NCBI RefSeq assembly: GCF_018131225.1
Contig: NZ_JAFCMM010000001.1
Coordinates: forward strand, 2,418,001-2,482,000
From: Bradyrhizobium sp. U87765 SZCCT0048
GTDB lineage: Bacteria; Pseudomonadota; Alphaproteobacteria; Rhizobiales; Xanthobacteraceae
DNA length: 64,000 bases
Reading direction: 5' to 3'
Part shown: positions 37,391 through 48,382 of the stretch, piece after piece
Layout: each line of letters starts with the position of its first letter
Position numbering within the stretch: the first letter of the stretch is position 1
Notes under the pieces: generated by a model
What the model saw: only the letters and a program-made list of their open reading frames with translations
Databases searched by the model: none
What the model was told of the DNA's origin: nothing
Program-made: the position numbers and the translations under genes

Positions 37391-38103
37391 GGCCGCGACG
37401 CCCCGCAGGGATCGCCATCGGCCCGATCGGCGTTCAGCACCATGGTGACCGGCTGGGGCATCCCCGACGGCGGCGACCGACCGAGCGCCAACGCCGCCAG
37501 CGCCGCGGTCACGGCGACATCGCGCCCGGCTTCGCCGGTCGAAGCGAGGAGGCGCGGTGCACGAATATCTCCGGCGTCCCCGATCCAGAACTGAAACGCC
37601 AGGCGCGCCGGACCGGGCCGCGTTTCGGCATGACGGCAGAGCGCCGTCATCACGCCCGCCTGAACCCAGCCGAGGAACGAGCGGTAGGCCACGGCCGAGG
37701 CCGGCAATACGGCCGGCGCCGGCGGCGCGGCCGGCACGAGCGTGAAGGCCTGTTCGCCGGTGAGGCTGAACACCAGCCCGGTGCCTCCCAACAGCTGGCG
37801 CAGCGCCGCCTCGCGCGTGAACAACCCTTGCACCGCGGCCGAGCGGCGACCTGCGGTGAGCGCGGTTTCATACAGCACCTGCATCCGGCTCGCCGTTCCG
37901 TAGGCGTCGAGCGCGGCTTCCAGCGACTGCGAAGGAATATCGAAGGCAAATTCGGGCTCCCGGCCCGGCGCGGCACGACCGGCGCCGGTGAGCATCAGCG
38001 CCACGGCAACCGCCAGGATGACCAGCGGAACCGTCCGTGCCAGCCGGCGCACCGGGGAGGCACGCCGCTGCCGAGCTTCTTCCGCATCCTGATCACACAA
38101 CAT
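37387..38103 (-). CDS. STN-domain protein with a TonB C-terminal-like domain
   Basis: A 238-residue envelope protein from the ATG at 38103 (MLCDQDAEEA); no strong ribosome site is seen, and a frame to 38202 is open. A hydrophobic anchor or signal spans about residues 22-44. The secretin/TonB short N-terminal (STN) domain spans about 52-125, with FAFDIPSQSLEAALDAYGTA, QVLYETAL, VQGLFTREAALRQLLGGTGL and QAFTLVPA. Residues about 165-225 (LAFQFWIGDAGDIRAPRLLA, then GRDVAVTAALAALALG) match the pattern of a TonB C-terminal domain. STN domains normally sit on TonB-dependent receptors and talk to FecR; here the domain is free of a receptor. Its stop codon overlaps the sigma factor start. Confidence 0.8.
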   Translation of the reverse strand: MLCDQDAEEARQRRASPVRRLARTVPLVILAVAVALMLTGAGRAAPGREPEFAFDIPSQSLEAALDAYGTASRMQVLYETALTAGRRSAAVQGLFTREAALRQLLGGTGLVFSLTGEQAFTLVPAAPPAPAVLPASAVAYRSFLGWVQAGVMTALCRHAETRPGPARLAFQFWIGDAGDIRAPRLLASTGEAGRDVAVTAALAALALGRSPPSGMPQPVTMVLNADRADGDPCGASRP

Positions 38104-38300
38104 TCCCGACGCGCCCACCCAACACCACGGGCGACAGGGCGCATGCACAGCCGCCGGGCGTCGCGATCGTCGACGACACGCTCCGACATCGCCGCGCTGC
38201 ATTTCGCCGGAGCAATGGTCGCGCGGACGCTAATGAGGCTATATTACAGTTGTACGACGCAGCGCCGGCGACCGCGGCGCCTGACGGCGAGCGCGGGGTC

Positions 38301-38502
38301 TGTTGACAACTCTGTGGATAAGCTGTGCAAGAGGCCGGGATAAATGACCTGCGGTCTAGTGCAAAAGCTGTGGACAGGGCTGGGACAAGCCTCTGGAAAA
38401 TCTCCGGCGGGCCGTTGGATAAACCACTGAACACGCTTTGGGATAACTTCGGGATAACCGCGGGACAGACTTTGGACAATGCTGTCGGCAAGCTGTGGAC
38501 AG
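38301..38502 (+). repeat. Helically phased array of DnaA-box-like motifs
   Basis: Eleven copies of a GGAYAR/GGAAAA core, all in the same orientation, begin at 38316, 38338, 38372, 38383, 38395, 38417, 38441, 38452, 38463, 38474 and 38497. A related TGACAA begins at 38304. The intervals are 12, 22, 34, 11, 12, 22, 24, 11, 11, 11 and 23 bp, all near multiples of 11-12 bp. The copy at 38313-38321 is TGTGGATAA, the exact complement of the DnaA box TTATCCACA; TGTGGACAG occurs at 38369 and 38494. It fills the gap between the divergent STN-protein and prmA genes. The period is not a multiple of three, so it is not coding periodicity. Confidence 0.7.
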
Positions 38503-38539
38503 ATGCCCCCTGCCTCCTCCTAACCAATTCGGACTTTTG

Positions 38540-39442
38540 ATGAATTCGCTCCAGACCACCGACGCTCCACCCGCCACCCGCGCCAGTTTCACCATGGCGG
38601 ACGAACGCAGCGCCAACCGCGTCGTCGACGTGCTGTCCGAGAGCTTCGACAACAACGAGGCTGCGATCGCCGCGTTCGAGCGCCCGGACGGGCTGTGGGA
38701 CGTCACCCTCTATTTTGGCGATAAGCCCGACGAGACCGCGGTGCGGGCCCTGGTGGAACTGGCGGCGGACAAGGCCAGCGCCGATGCTGTCACATTCGAC
38801 ACGGTGGAGACCCGCGACTGGGTCAAGGCCAGCCTCGAAGGCCTCGCTCCGGTCGAAGCCGGCCGCTTCATCGTTCACGGCCAGCATGATCGCGCACGCG
38901 TGCCGCCCAACCGCATCGGCATCGAGATCGAGGCGGCGCTGGCGTTCGGCACCGGTCATCACGGCACCACACGCGGCTGCCTGCTGCTGCTCGACCAGGT
39001 GCTGCGCTCGAAATGGCCGCGGCGGGTGCTCGACCTCGGCACCGGCACCGGCGTGCTGGCGATCGCCGCCGCCAAGGCCCAGCACAAAGCGATTCTCGCC
39101 AGCGACATCGACTGGCGCTCGGCGATCGTGGCGCGGGAAAATGCCCGCCTCAACGGCGTCGGCCATCTGGTCACGGCCCGTCACGCGCCCGGGTTTTCGT
39201 CACCCGACATCCGCGGTCGGGCGCCCTTCGATCTCGTCCTCGCGAATATTCTAGCCAATCCGCTGCGGCGACTCGCCACCCCGATGTCGCAGCATCTGGC
39301 GCCGGGGGCCTATGTCATCCTGTCCGGTCTTTTGCCGCACCAGGCGAACAGCGTCGTGTCGTCCTATCGCAGCAGCGGCCTCGTTCTGGTCAGGAAGCTG
39401 CAGCTTGACGGCTGGACAAGCCTGCTGATGACCAAACCCTGA
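38540..39442 (+). CDS. prmA: Ribosomal protein L11 methyltransferase
   Basis: A 300-residue SAM-dependent methyltransferase that trimethylates ribosomal protein L11. The N-terminal substrate-recognition domain is followed by the catalytic Rossmann domain: GTGHHGTTRGCLLLLD, then motif I VLDLGTGTGVLAIAAA and the NPPY-like FDLVLANILANPL loop specific to PrmA. I chose the ATG at 38540 (MNSLQTTDAP); an earlier in-frame start at 38495 lies inside the phased repeat array. It is a single gene, followed by a small minus-strand ORF. Confidence 0.92.
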   Translation: MNSLQTTDAPPATRASFTMADERSANRVVDVLSESFDNNEAAIAAFERPDGLWDVTLYFGDKPDETAVRALVELAADKASADAVTFDTVETRDWVKASLEGLAPVEAGRFIVHGQHDRARVPPNRIGIEIEAALAFGTGHHGTTRGCLLLLDQVLRSKWPRRVLDLGTGTGVLAIAAAKAQHKAILASDIDWRSAIVARENARLNGVGHLVTARHAPGFSSPDIRGRAPFDLVLANILANPLRRLATPMSQHLAPGAYVILSGLLPHQANSVVSSYRSSGLVLVRKLQLDGWTSLLMTKP

Positions 39443-39516
39443 AGCATCAATCTTGATTCAAATGCGCGAGACGCCGCCACGGCGGCTTCTCGCGGCGGGC
39501 GCAACATGCCCGCTCG

Positions 39517-39708
39517 TCAGCGCGACTCGCCGTCGGACGTCGGAGTGGCTGCGGTCACACCGCTGCGGCGCAGGCGCGCCTCGGTCAGACGGTCCAGCAT
39601 CTGCACGATCAACCCACGCACCGGCTTGGGAGAGGCGACCGGAACGCTGACGGGAACAGCTTCACGGCGAACCGGCGGAGAGATTTTCTCGAAAGAAAAG
39701 GCAGGCAT
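39517..39708 (-). CDS. Small protein, unknown function
   Basis: A 63-residue ORF starting MPAFSFEKISPPVRRE, with GAGGGG about 8 bp before its ATG at 39708. It has a Pro/Val-rich N-terminal half and a basic amphipathic helix (GLIVQMLDRLTEARLRR) at the C-terminal half. I recall similar short proteins (MPAFSFEK..., then QMLDR..EAR) in Bradyrhizobium-like genomes, which together with the ribosome site makes a real gene likely. No function is known. It is convergent with prmA. Confidence 0.65.
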   Translation of the reverse strand: MPAFSFEKISPPVRREAVPVSVPVASPKPVRGLIVQMLDRLTEARLRRSGVTAATPTSDGESR

Positions 39709-39928
39709 CGGTGTGACCCCTCTTCATTGAGGTTGAAACACCCCCGAAACGTTTCCCCTGTGCCGGCGCCTCGTTATAGCCGAATTGCACTGCAGCACGG
39801 CCAAAGTCTGCCACGCACAGTTGCGTGACTGCAAGATGTCAGATGGACATGGCGGCAAAAGTTTTCCGCAACGGTCGTCGGCGGGACGGCGCATTGCCGC
39901 ATCCGGTTCCCTCCCCTAAGGTCGTCTC

Positions 39929-41758
39929 ATGTTTGAAGCTCACTTCCAGACGTTCGAAGATCCCGAGGGCGGCATCGCCCTGACGGCCCGGCTCGCAGCG
40001 CTCCGTGAGGAGCTGGCGCGCCGGCATCTCACCGGATTCGTGGTTCCCCGGGCCGATCAGCAGCAGAACGAATATGTCCCCCCGTCGGACGAGCGGCTGG
40101 CGTGGCTGACCGGCTTCACCGGCTCGGCGGGTCTCGCCGCCATCCTGCCCGACAAGGCAGCGGTGTTCGTCGACGGACGCTACACGCTGCAGGCGGCCAA
40201 GCAGGTCGATACATCCGCTTGGTCGGTCGAATCGCTGATCGATCCGCCGCCGGAGAAATGGCTGGAGACGCACCTGTCGCCCGGCGCCCGCCTCGGCTTC
40301 GACCCCTGGCTGCACACCACAGCCGCCGCCGAGCGTCTCGCCGCCGCCTGCAGCCGCGCCGGCGCGGAGCTTGTCGCCGTGGACAGCAATCCGCTCGACG
40401 CGGTGTGGACCGAACGGCCCGCGCCGCCACTGGGTGCGGTCACGCTGCATCCGGCGAAATATGCCGGCGAATCGGCCGACGACAAGCTCGGACGAATCCG
40501 CGGCGAACTCGCGCGCGGCCGTCTCGACGCGCTGGTGCTGTCGGATTCCCATGCCGTCGCCTGGACCTTCAACATCCGCGGCGCCGACGTCGCCCATACG
40601 CCGCTGCCGCTGTCCTACGCGATCCTGCCGAAGGACGGTCGTCCGGTGATCTTCATCGACGCGCGCAAGCTGTCGAATGCCGTGCGCGACCATCTCGAAC
40701 AGACGGCCGACGTCGCGGCCCCGGAGGCGCTGACGCAGCAGCTCGCCGACCTCGCGCGTACCGGCGCGACCATCGGCCTTGATGCGACGACCGCAGCCGA
40801 CGCGCTGAGCCGCCTCATCACGGCCGCTGGCGGCAGGCCGATGCGCGGCGCCGACCCCACCGCGCTCCTCAAGGCCGCCAAGAATACGGCCGAGATCGCC
40901 GGCACCCGTACCGCCCATGAACGCGACGGCGTGGCACTGGCGCGCTTCCTCGCCTGGATCGACCGCGAGGCGCCGACCGGCGCCCTCACCGAGATCGATA
41001 CGGTGGAGGCGCTCGAGACCTTCCGCCGCGAGACGGGTGCGCTGAAGGACGTCTCGTTCCCGACCATCGCCGGCACCGGGCCGAACGGCGCCATCGTGCA
41101 TTACCGCGTCACCCGCAAGAGCAATCGCCGCATCGCACTCGGCGACCTCTTGCTGATCGATTCCGGCGCACAATACGAGGACGGCACCACGGACGTCACC
41201 CGGACCATCGCCATCGGCACGCCGACGGACGAGATGCGTGACCGCTTCACGCGCGTGCTGCGCGGCCACATCGCGATTGCACGCGCGGTGTTTCCCGACG
41301 GCACCAGCGGCGCGCAGATCGACGCCTTCGCACGCCAGTTCCTGTGGCAGGCCGGGCTCGATTTCGAGCATGGCACCGGCCACGGCGTCGGCAGCTATCT
41401 GTCGGTACACGAGGGCCCGGCGCGCATCTCCAAGCTCGGCACCACGCCGCTCAAGCGCGGGATGATCCTGTCCAATGAGCCCGGCTACTACAAGACCGAG
41501 GCTTACGGCATCCGTATCGAAAACCTGGAACTGGTGGTTGCGGCCGAGCGGCCCGGCGCCGAGAAGGCGATGAACGGCTTTGAGACGCTGACACTCGCGC
41601 CGATCGACCGCCGCCTCATCGATCCGGCGCAGATGACCGGCGATGAAATCCAGTGGATTGACGCATACCACACCCGCGTTCGCGACACGTTGCGCGGGTC
41701 TCTCGATGATGCGACCCGTATATGGCTGGACGCGGCAACGCTGCCGCTGAAGGGCTGA
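39929..41758 (+). CDS. Xaa-Pro aminopeptidase (aminopeptidase P, M24 family)
   Basis: A 609-residue cytoplasmic metallopeptidase of the long aminopeptidase P type, with two N-terminal creatinase-like domains and the C-terminal pita-bread domain. The two-metal site is visible: Asp in LLIDSGAQYEDG, Asp in TTDVTRTIA, His in FEHGTGHGVGSYLSVHEGP, Glu in LSNEPGYYKTEAYG and Glu in IRIENLEL. It removes N-terminal residues ahead of proline. It has no signal peptide. The gene follows a 220-bp gap after the small ORF and precedes the efflux pump gene by 64 bp. Confidence 0.93.
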   Translation: MFEAHFQTFEDPEGGIALTARLAALREELARRHLTGFVVPRADQQQNEYVPPSDERLAWLTGFTGSAGLAAILPDKAAVFVDGRYTLQAAKQVDTSAWSVESLIDPPPEKWLETHLSPGARLGFDPWLHTTAAAERLAAACSRAGAELVAVDSNPLDAVWTERPAPPLGAVTLHPAKYAGESADDKLGRIRGELARGRLDALVLSDSHAVAWTFNIRGADVAHTPLPLSYAILPKDGRPVIFIDARKLSNAVRDHLEQTADVAAPEALTQQLADLARTGATIGLDATTAADALSRLITAAGGRPMRGADPTALLKAAKNTAEIAGTRTAHERDGVALARFLAWIDREAPTGALTEIDTVEALETFRRETGALKDVSFPTIAGTGPNGAIVHYRVTRKSNRRIALGDLLLIDSGAQYEDGTTDVTRTIAIGTPTDEMRDRFTRVLRGHIAIARAVFPDGTSGAQIDAFARQFLWQAGLDFEHGTGHGVGSYLSVHEGPARISKLGTTPLKRGMILSNEPGYYKTEAYGIRIENLELVVAAERPGAEKAMNGFETLTLAPIDRRLIDPAQMTGDEIQWIDAYHTRVRDTLRGSLDDATRIWLDAATLPLKG

Positions 41759-41822
41759 CCGCAACACCAACAAGCGCCTCGACGCGAAGAAAAGAGGCCT
41801 CCCTGAGCGAGCGATTCCCCAC

Positions 41823-43106
41823 GTGGTGGAGATGACCGGCCATACCGCGCCGGCGGCGTCTTCCGGCCGCCGTGCCACCCCGATGACGCTCGTGCTGCTG
41901 GTGGCGATGAACGGCCTCGCCCCGATCTCGCTGTATATGCTGGTGCCGATGCTGCCGCAGCTCGCCACCAGTTTCGGCCGCGACATCTCGGTCGCGCAAA
42001 TGACCGTCTCGTTCTACATGGTGGGCCTCGCGCTATCGCAGCTGGTCATGGGCCCCCTGTCCGACCGCTTCGGCCGCAGGCCCGTGCTGGTCGGCTGTTT
42101 CACCCTCGTCATCATTGCCAATATCGGCTGCGTCTTCGCCGAGACCCTGCCGCAGCTCATCGCCGGGCGCTTCCTGCAGGCGGTCGGCGGCGCCGCCGGC
42201 ATGGTGATCAGCCGCGCCATCATCCGCGACATCTATGACCGCAGCCGCGTCGCCGGGATGATCAGCCTCGTCATCGCGGTGATGATGATCGCCCAGATGC
42301 TGAGCCCCCTCGCCGGCGGCGTGCTCGACGCCTGGTTTGGCTGGCGCACGATCTTCATCGTTCTGGCGGTCGTGACCACGGTGTTCGTGGTCACCTTGGT
42401 CGCAGCCTTGCCCGAGACCCGCAGGTTCGAGGCGCCGACCGCCGACAGCGGCTTCTTCCGCGACGTCCGCGCATTGTCGGCAAGCCGCGCCTTCATGGGT
42501 TATGTGCTGTGCCAGATGCTGGCGTCGTCGATCATCTTCACCTTCGCCGGCGGCGGCCCGTACCTCGTCATCAACCACATGGGACGCTCCGCCACCGAGT
42601 ATGGCGCGTGGTTCGCGACCGCCGGCTTTGCCTACATGGTCGGCAACCTCGTGTCGGTGCGGCTGTCGCCACGTCACGGCCTCGACCGCATGATCTGGCT
42701 GGGTCTGACCATCCAGCTCACGGGCTCGCTGCTCAACGCCGCCTGGGGACTTATCGGCTGGAACTCGCAGCCGGCGTGGCTGTTCGGCACCCACATGATC
42801 GTAATGTTCGGCAACGCGTTCGCGATGTCGAATGCCTCCGCCGGCGCCATCAGCGTGCGGCCGCAGGCCGCGGGCACCGCTTCCGGTGCGATGGGATTCC
42901 TGCAGATGGGCTTCGGCGCACTGTGCTCGCAGGCCGGCGCCTATCTCGGCGGCCACTTCCTGACGCCGCTGCCGCTCAACATCGCCATTCTCGTGCTGTC
43001 GTCGGCATGTGCCGCAGCGATCGTCCTGCTGGTGCCACGCCGCAACGTCTTCGTCAGCGCCGGCGCCATGATCGAGGCCGAGGAACAGGACGCCACGGTC
43101 ATCTGA
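41823..43106 (+). CDS. MFS multidrug efflux transporter, Bcr/CflA family
   Basis: A 427-residue drug:proton antiporter with twelve helices. The first helix contains LVAMNGLAPISLYMLVPMLP, and the MFS motif A is GPLSDRFGRRPVLV after helix 2. Helix 4 has GRFLQAVGGAAGMVISRAIIRD, characteristic of Bcr/CflA. A GTG at 41823 and 41826 and an ATG at 41832 are all possible starts; no ribosome site decides between them. It is convergent with ligA. The substrate is unknown. Confidence 0.9.
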   Translation: MVEMTGHTAPAASSGRRATPMTLVLLVAMNGLAPISLYMLVPMLPQLATSFGRDISVAQMTVSFYMVGLALSQLVMGPLSDRFGRRPVLVGCFTLVIIANIGCVFAETLPQLIAGRFLQAVGGAAGMVISRAIIRDIYDRSRVAGMISLVIAVMMIAQMLSPLAGGVLDAWFGWRTIFIVLAVVTTVFVVTLVAALPETRRFEAPTADSGFFRDVRALSASRAFMGYVLCQMLASSIIFTFAGGGPYLVINHMGRSATEYGAWFATAGFAYMVGNLVSVRLSPRHGLDRMIWLGLTIQLTGSLLNAAWGLIGWNSQPAWLFGTHMIVMFGNAFAMSNASAGAISVRPQAAGTASGAMGFLQMGFGALCSQAGAYLGGHFLTPLPLNIAILVLSSACAAAIVLLVPRRNVFVSAGAMIEAEEQDATVI

Positions 43107-43146
43107 AACGCTGCGCCTGCCGACCAGGTGCGGCGATCGCGATGCC

Positions 43147-45387
<2,241 letters not shown>

Positions 45388-45481
45388 TTACCTCATTCGG
45401 ACCGACCCGCGAAGCGGTCGTCGCGCCCAACCCCACAGGTTGCGGTGCTCTGTGCGTTTCAAGCCTCACGAAGTAAGTAAC

Positions 45482-47152
45482 TTACGTCGCGGCCTTCAAC
45501 AACCGGTCCGCGGCGGCGCGGGCTTCGGCGGTGATCTCGGCGCCGGCCAGCATCCGGGCGATTTCCTCGCGACGGTGATCGTTCATCAGCGTGGCCACGG
45601 AGGTCGCGACACGCTTGCCCTTGTCGCGCGCGTCCTTGGAAATCAGCAGGTGCTGGTCGGCACGGGCGGCAACCTGCGGCGCGTGGGTCACCGCCATCAC
45701 CTGCACCTTGCCGGCAAGGCGCGCCAGCCGCGCGCCGATGGCATCCGCGACCGCACCGCCCACACCGGTGTCGATCTCGTCGAACACCAGCGTCGGGGCT
45801 GAACCACGGTCCGACAGCACGACCTTGAGCGCGAGCAGGAACCGCGACAGCTCGCCACCCGAAGCGACCTTCATCATCGGCCCCGGCCGGGTGCCCGGAT
45901 TCGTCTGCACCCAGAACTCCACCCGGTCGATGCCCTGTGGCCCCGGCGCGGCTGCATCGCTCGCGACTTCGGTCATGAACCTGGCACGATCGAGCTTCAG
46001 CGGCGCGAGCTCCGCATTCACCGCCTTGTTGAGTTTCTCGGACGCCTTGGTCCGCGCCGCCGACAGCTTCACCGCCGCAGCGTCATAGGCCTTGTCGGCT
46101 TCGGCTGCCTGCTTCTCCAGCGCCTTGAGCCGCTCTGCGCCGGCGTCGATCAGCGCCATGTCGGCGGCATAGCGCTCCGCAAGCGCCGCGAGGTCATCAA
46201 CAGGTGTCGAATACTTGCGCGACGCCGCACGCAGCGCGAACAGCCGCTCCTCGATACGCTCCAGTTCGCCGGGGTCGAAATCGATCGCCCGCAGCGCGGC
46301 GTTGAGATGCTGGTCGGCCTCCTCCAGGGCATTGATGGCGACATCGATCGCCCTGACCGCCGGCTCGACCAGCTTCGGCGAGTTGGCCGCGCGGCGTTCC
46401 AGCCGGCGCACAGCCGCCGCGAGAGCCGTCACCGGCGACTGGTTGCCGCCGACGGCCTCCTGGGCATCGCGCAAATCCTCGGCGATCTTCTCGCCCTGCA
46501 TCATCGCGGTACGACGCTCGGCCAGCGAGGTTTCCTCGCCGGGCTGAGGACGCAGGGTGCGCAGCTCATCGGATGCGTGGCGCAGGAAATCAGCCTCGCG
46601 CGCGGCGCGCTCCATGCCGGCGCGATGATCGTCGAGCGCGGTACGGGCGGTGCGGCGCGCCGTCCACAGCAGTTCCAGCGCGGCGACGTCCTTGTCGAGG
46701 CCGGCAAAGGCATCGAGCAGACGGCGATGTGTAGCGGCATCGACCAGCGCCCGCTCGTCGTGCTGGCCATGGATTTCGACCAGCGCGGCACCGACGGCCT
46801 TGAGCGTCTGCACGCTGATTGCCTGATCGTTGAGGTAGGCGCGGGTGCGGCCATCGGCGAGCTGAACCCGTCGCAGGATCATCTCTCCGGTATCGTCCAG
46901 ACCGTTCTCGCTGAGAATTTTTGCCGCGCGATGGCCTTTCGGCACATCGAACACCGCGGTCACCTGGCCCTGCTCGACGCCCTGCCGAACAAGGCCGGCA
47001 TCGCCGCGCCCGCCGAGCGCAAGCGCAAAGGCATCGAGAAGAATGGACTTGCCGGCACCGGTCTCGCCGGTCAGCACGGCGAGGCCGCGGGCGAAATCGA
47101 TGTCCAGCCGCTCGATCAGGACGATGTCACGGATCGACAGGCGCGCCAGCAT
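45482..47152 (-). CDS. recN: DNA repair protein RecN
   Basis: A 556-residue SMC-like ATPase in double-strand break repair. Walker A is GETGAGKSILLDAFALALGG near residue 29. A coiled-coil middle follows, rich in Leu, Glu and Arg. The C-terminal half has the signature SGGELSRFLLALKVVL and Walker B PTLVFDEIDTGVGG with the D-loop. The late VMAVTHAPQVAARADQHL segment is typical of RecN. It lies 12 bp after bamD on the minus strand, so bamD-recN are probably cotranscribed. Confidence 0.95.
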   Translation of the reverse strand: MLARLSIRDIVLIERLDIDFARGLAVLTGETGAGKSILLDAFALALGGRGDAGLVRQGVEQGQVTAVFDVPKGHRAAKILSENGLDDTGEMILRRVQLADGRTRAYLNDQAISVQTLKAVGAALVEIHGQHDERALVDAATHRRLLDAFAGLDKDVAALELLWTARRTARTALDDHRAGMERAAREADFLRHASDELRTLRPQPGEETSLAERRTAMMQGEKIAEDLRDAQEAVGGNQSPVTALAAAVRRLERRAANSPKLVEPAVRAIDVAINALEEADQHLNAALRAIDFDPGELERIEERLFALRAASRKYSTPVDDLAALAERYAADMALIDAGAERLKALEKQAAEADKAYDAAAVKLSAARTKASEKLNKAVNAELAPLKLDRARFMTEVASDAAAPGPQGIDRVEFWVQTNPGTRPGPMMKVASGGELSRFLLALKVVLSDRGSAPTLVFDEIDTGVGGAVADAIGARLARLAGKVQVMAVTHAPQVAARADQHLLISKDARDKGKRVATSVATLMNDHRREEIARMLAGAEITAEARAAADRLLKAAT

Positions 47153-47164
47153 CGCAGGGAAATC

Positions 47165-48067
47165 CTATCCGAGGCCCCACTTCTTCGCGACCCTGAAGGC
47201 CTTGCTGATGTAGGACTCTTTGTTCTCGTTCGGTTCGAGTCCGCCGGACTTTACTAGATTGTACGAGTCTTTGTACCACTTGCTGTCAGGAAAGTTGTGG
47301 CCAAGCACGGCGGCTGCAGTCTGCGCCTCGCCGACGACACCGATCGTCATGTAGCACTCGGTCAAACGGGCGAGCGCTTCCTCGACATGGCGCGTGGTCT
47401 GATACTGGGTCACGACCAGCTTGAAACGATTGATCGCAGCGGTGTAGTCGCGCTTCTCGAGATAGTAGCGGCCGATCGCCATTTCCTTGCCGGCGAGCTG
47501 GTCGCGGGCACCCTCGAGCTTCTTGCGAGCGGACGTCGCATACTCCGAATCCGGATACTTGCGCACCACCTCTTCGAGGGCATTGAGCGCCTTCTCGGTA
47601 CGTCCCTGGTCACGGCTGATGTCGGGAATCTGATCGTAATGCGATGCGGCGATCAGGTACTGGGCGTAAGCCGCGTCCGGAGTGCCCGGATGCAGGCTGA
47701 TGTAGCGCGATGCCGAACCGATCGCGGTGTCATAGTCGCCGTTCTCGTAGGCCGCATAGGCCGACATCAACAGCGACTTGCGCGCCCAGGTCGAATACGG
47801 GTGCTGGCGGTCGACTTCCTCGAACTTCTTGCTCGCGGCCTTGATGTCCTTCTTCTCGTTCAGAAGGTACAGGCCCTCGTTGTAAAGCTTGTCTGCCGGC
47901 TCTTCGGTAAACGTCTCTTCCTTCGCGAAATACTTTTCCCAGATCGCACCGGTGCCGCAACCACCGAGCGTGGAAGCCAGCACCAGGAGACCTGCGGCCC
48001 GGACGAGATAACGACCCGGGCGGCGGTCCATCAGACCGCGAAGAGACGACACGTTGCGCTGTTCCAT
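47165..48067 (-). CDS. bamD: Outer membrane assembly lipoprotein BamD (ComL)
   Basis: A 300-residue lipoprotein of the BAM complex that folds beta-barrel proteins into the outer membrane. The lipobox LGGC places the lipidated Cys at residue 37. Five TPR-like repeats follow, for example DKLYNEGLYLLNEKKDIKAA, HPYSTWARKSLLMSAYAAYE and EVVRKYPDSEYATSARKKL. I chose the ATG at 48067 (MEQRNVSSLRGL); 48070 and 48031 are alternatives. It lies between lpxC and recN, an arrangement known in this alphaproteobacterial group. Confidence 0.93.
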   Translation of the reverse strand: MEQRNVSSLRGLMDRRPGRYLVRAAGLLVLASTLGGCGTGAIWEKYFAKEETFTEEPADKLYNEGLYLLNEKKDIKAASKKFEEVDRQHPYSTWARKSLLMSAYAAYENGDYDTAIGSASRYISLHPGTPDAAYAQYLIAASHYDQIPDISRDQGRTEKALNALEEVVRKYPDSEYATSARKKLEGARDQLAGKEMAIGRYYLEKRDYTAAINRFKLVVTQYQTTRHVEEALARLTECYMTIGVVGEAQTAAAVLGHNFPDSKWYKDSYNLVKSGGLEPNENKESYISKAFRVAKKWGLG

Positions 48068-48382
48068 CATCCGCGTGACCGACCTGCTGACCCCTGACCG
48101 AAGACCCCGAGTGCGCCCGCTTGTCACGGCAGGCTGCCGCATCCCCTCGAAGGCTGCAGTCGTTTAACGACCTCCAGCCTTCGTCGCAACCTGAGCGCAC
48201 GCTTATGTAGTTGAAAAACCTGCCTGAACCAACCGAGTAGGCAGACATTCCGCCGGGATTAAGGCGAACGGGCTGCCCGCGCGACAAGCCAGCCAAGCGT
48301 TGCACACGCGCCATGGTCGCCGCAGGTTTCCCATCGCGGACGCCAAGCGCTTGATCTGACGGGGGTTAGCAGGGGCGTGTGT
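48068..48382. other. lpxC-bamD intergenic region
   Basis: A 315-bp gap with no supported gene. On the minus strand, TTGGTT and TACATA are separated by 17 bp near 48210-48240 and could form a weak sigma-70 type promoter for bamD-recN. No hairpin terminator with a T-run was seen for lpxC. Confidence 0.3.

Noticed and set aside
38301..38502. Calling the phased array the chromosomal replication origin
   Set aside because: Only one motif is a perfect DnaA box, no strongly A/T-rich unwinding element is adjacent, and dnaA, hemE, parAB and gidA are not near.
38325..38540. 71-codon plus-strand ORF over the phased array (LW-repeated peptide)
   Set aside because: Its apparent protein repetition comes from the 11-bp DNA period, which is not in phase with codons; no ribosome site is evident.
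39839..41986. 715-codon minus-strand ORF
   Set aside because: Antisense to the aminopeptidase P gene with its full metal-binding site; no domain recognised.
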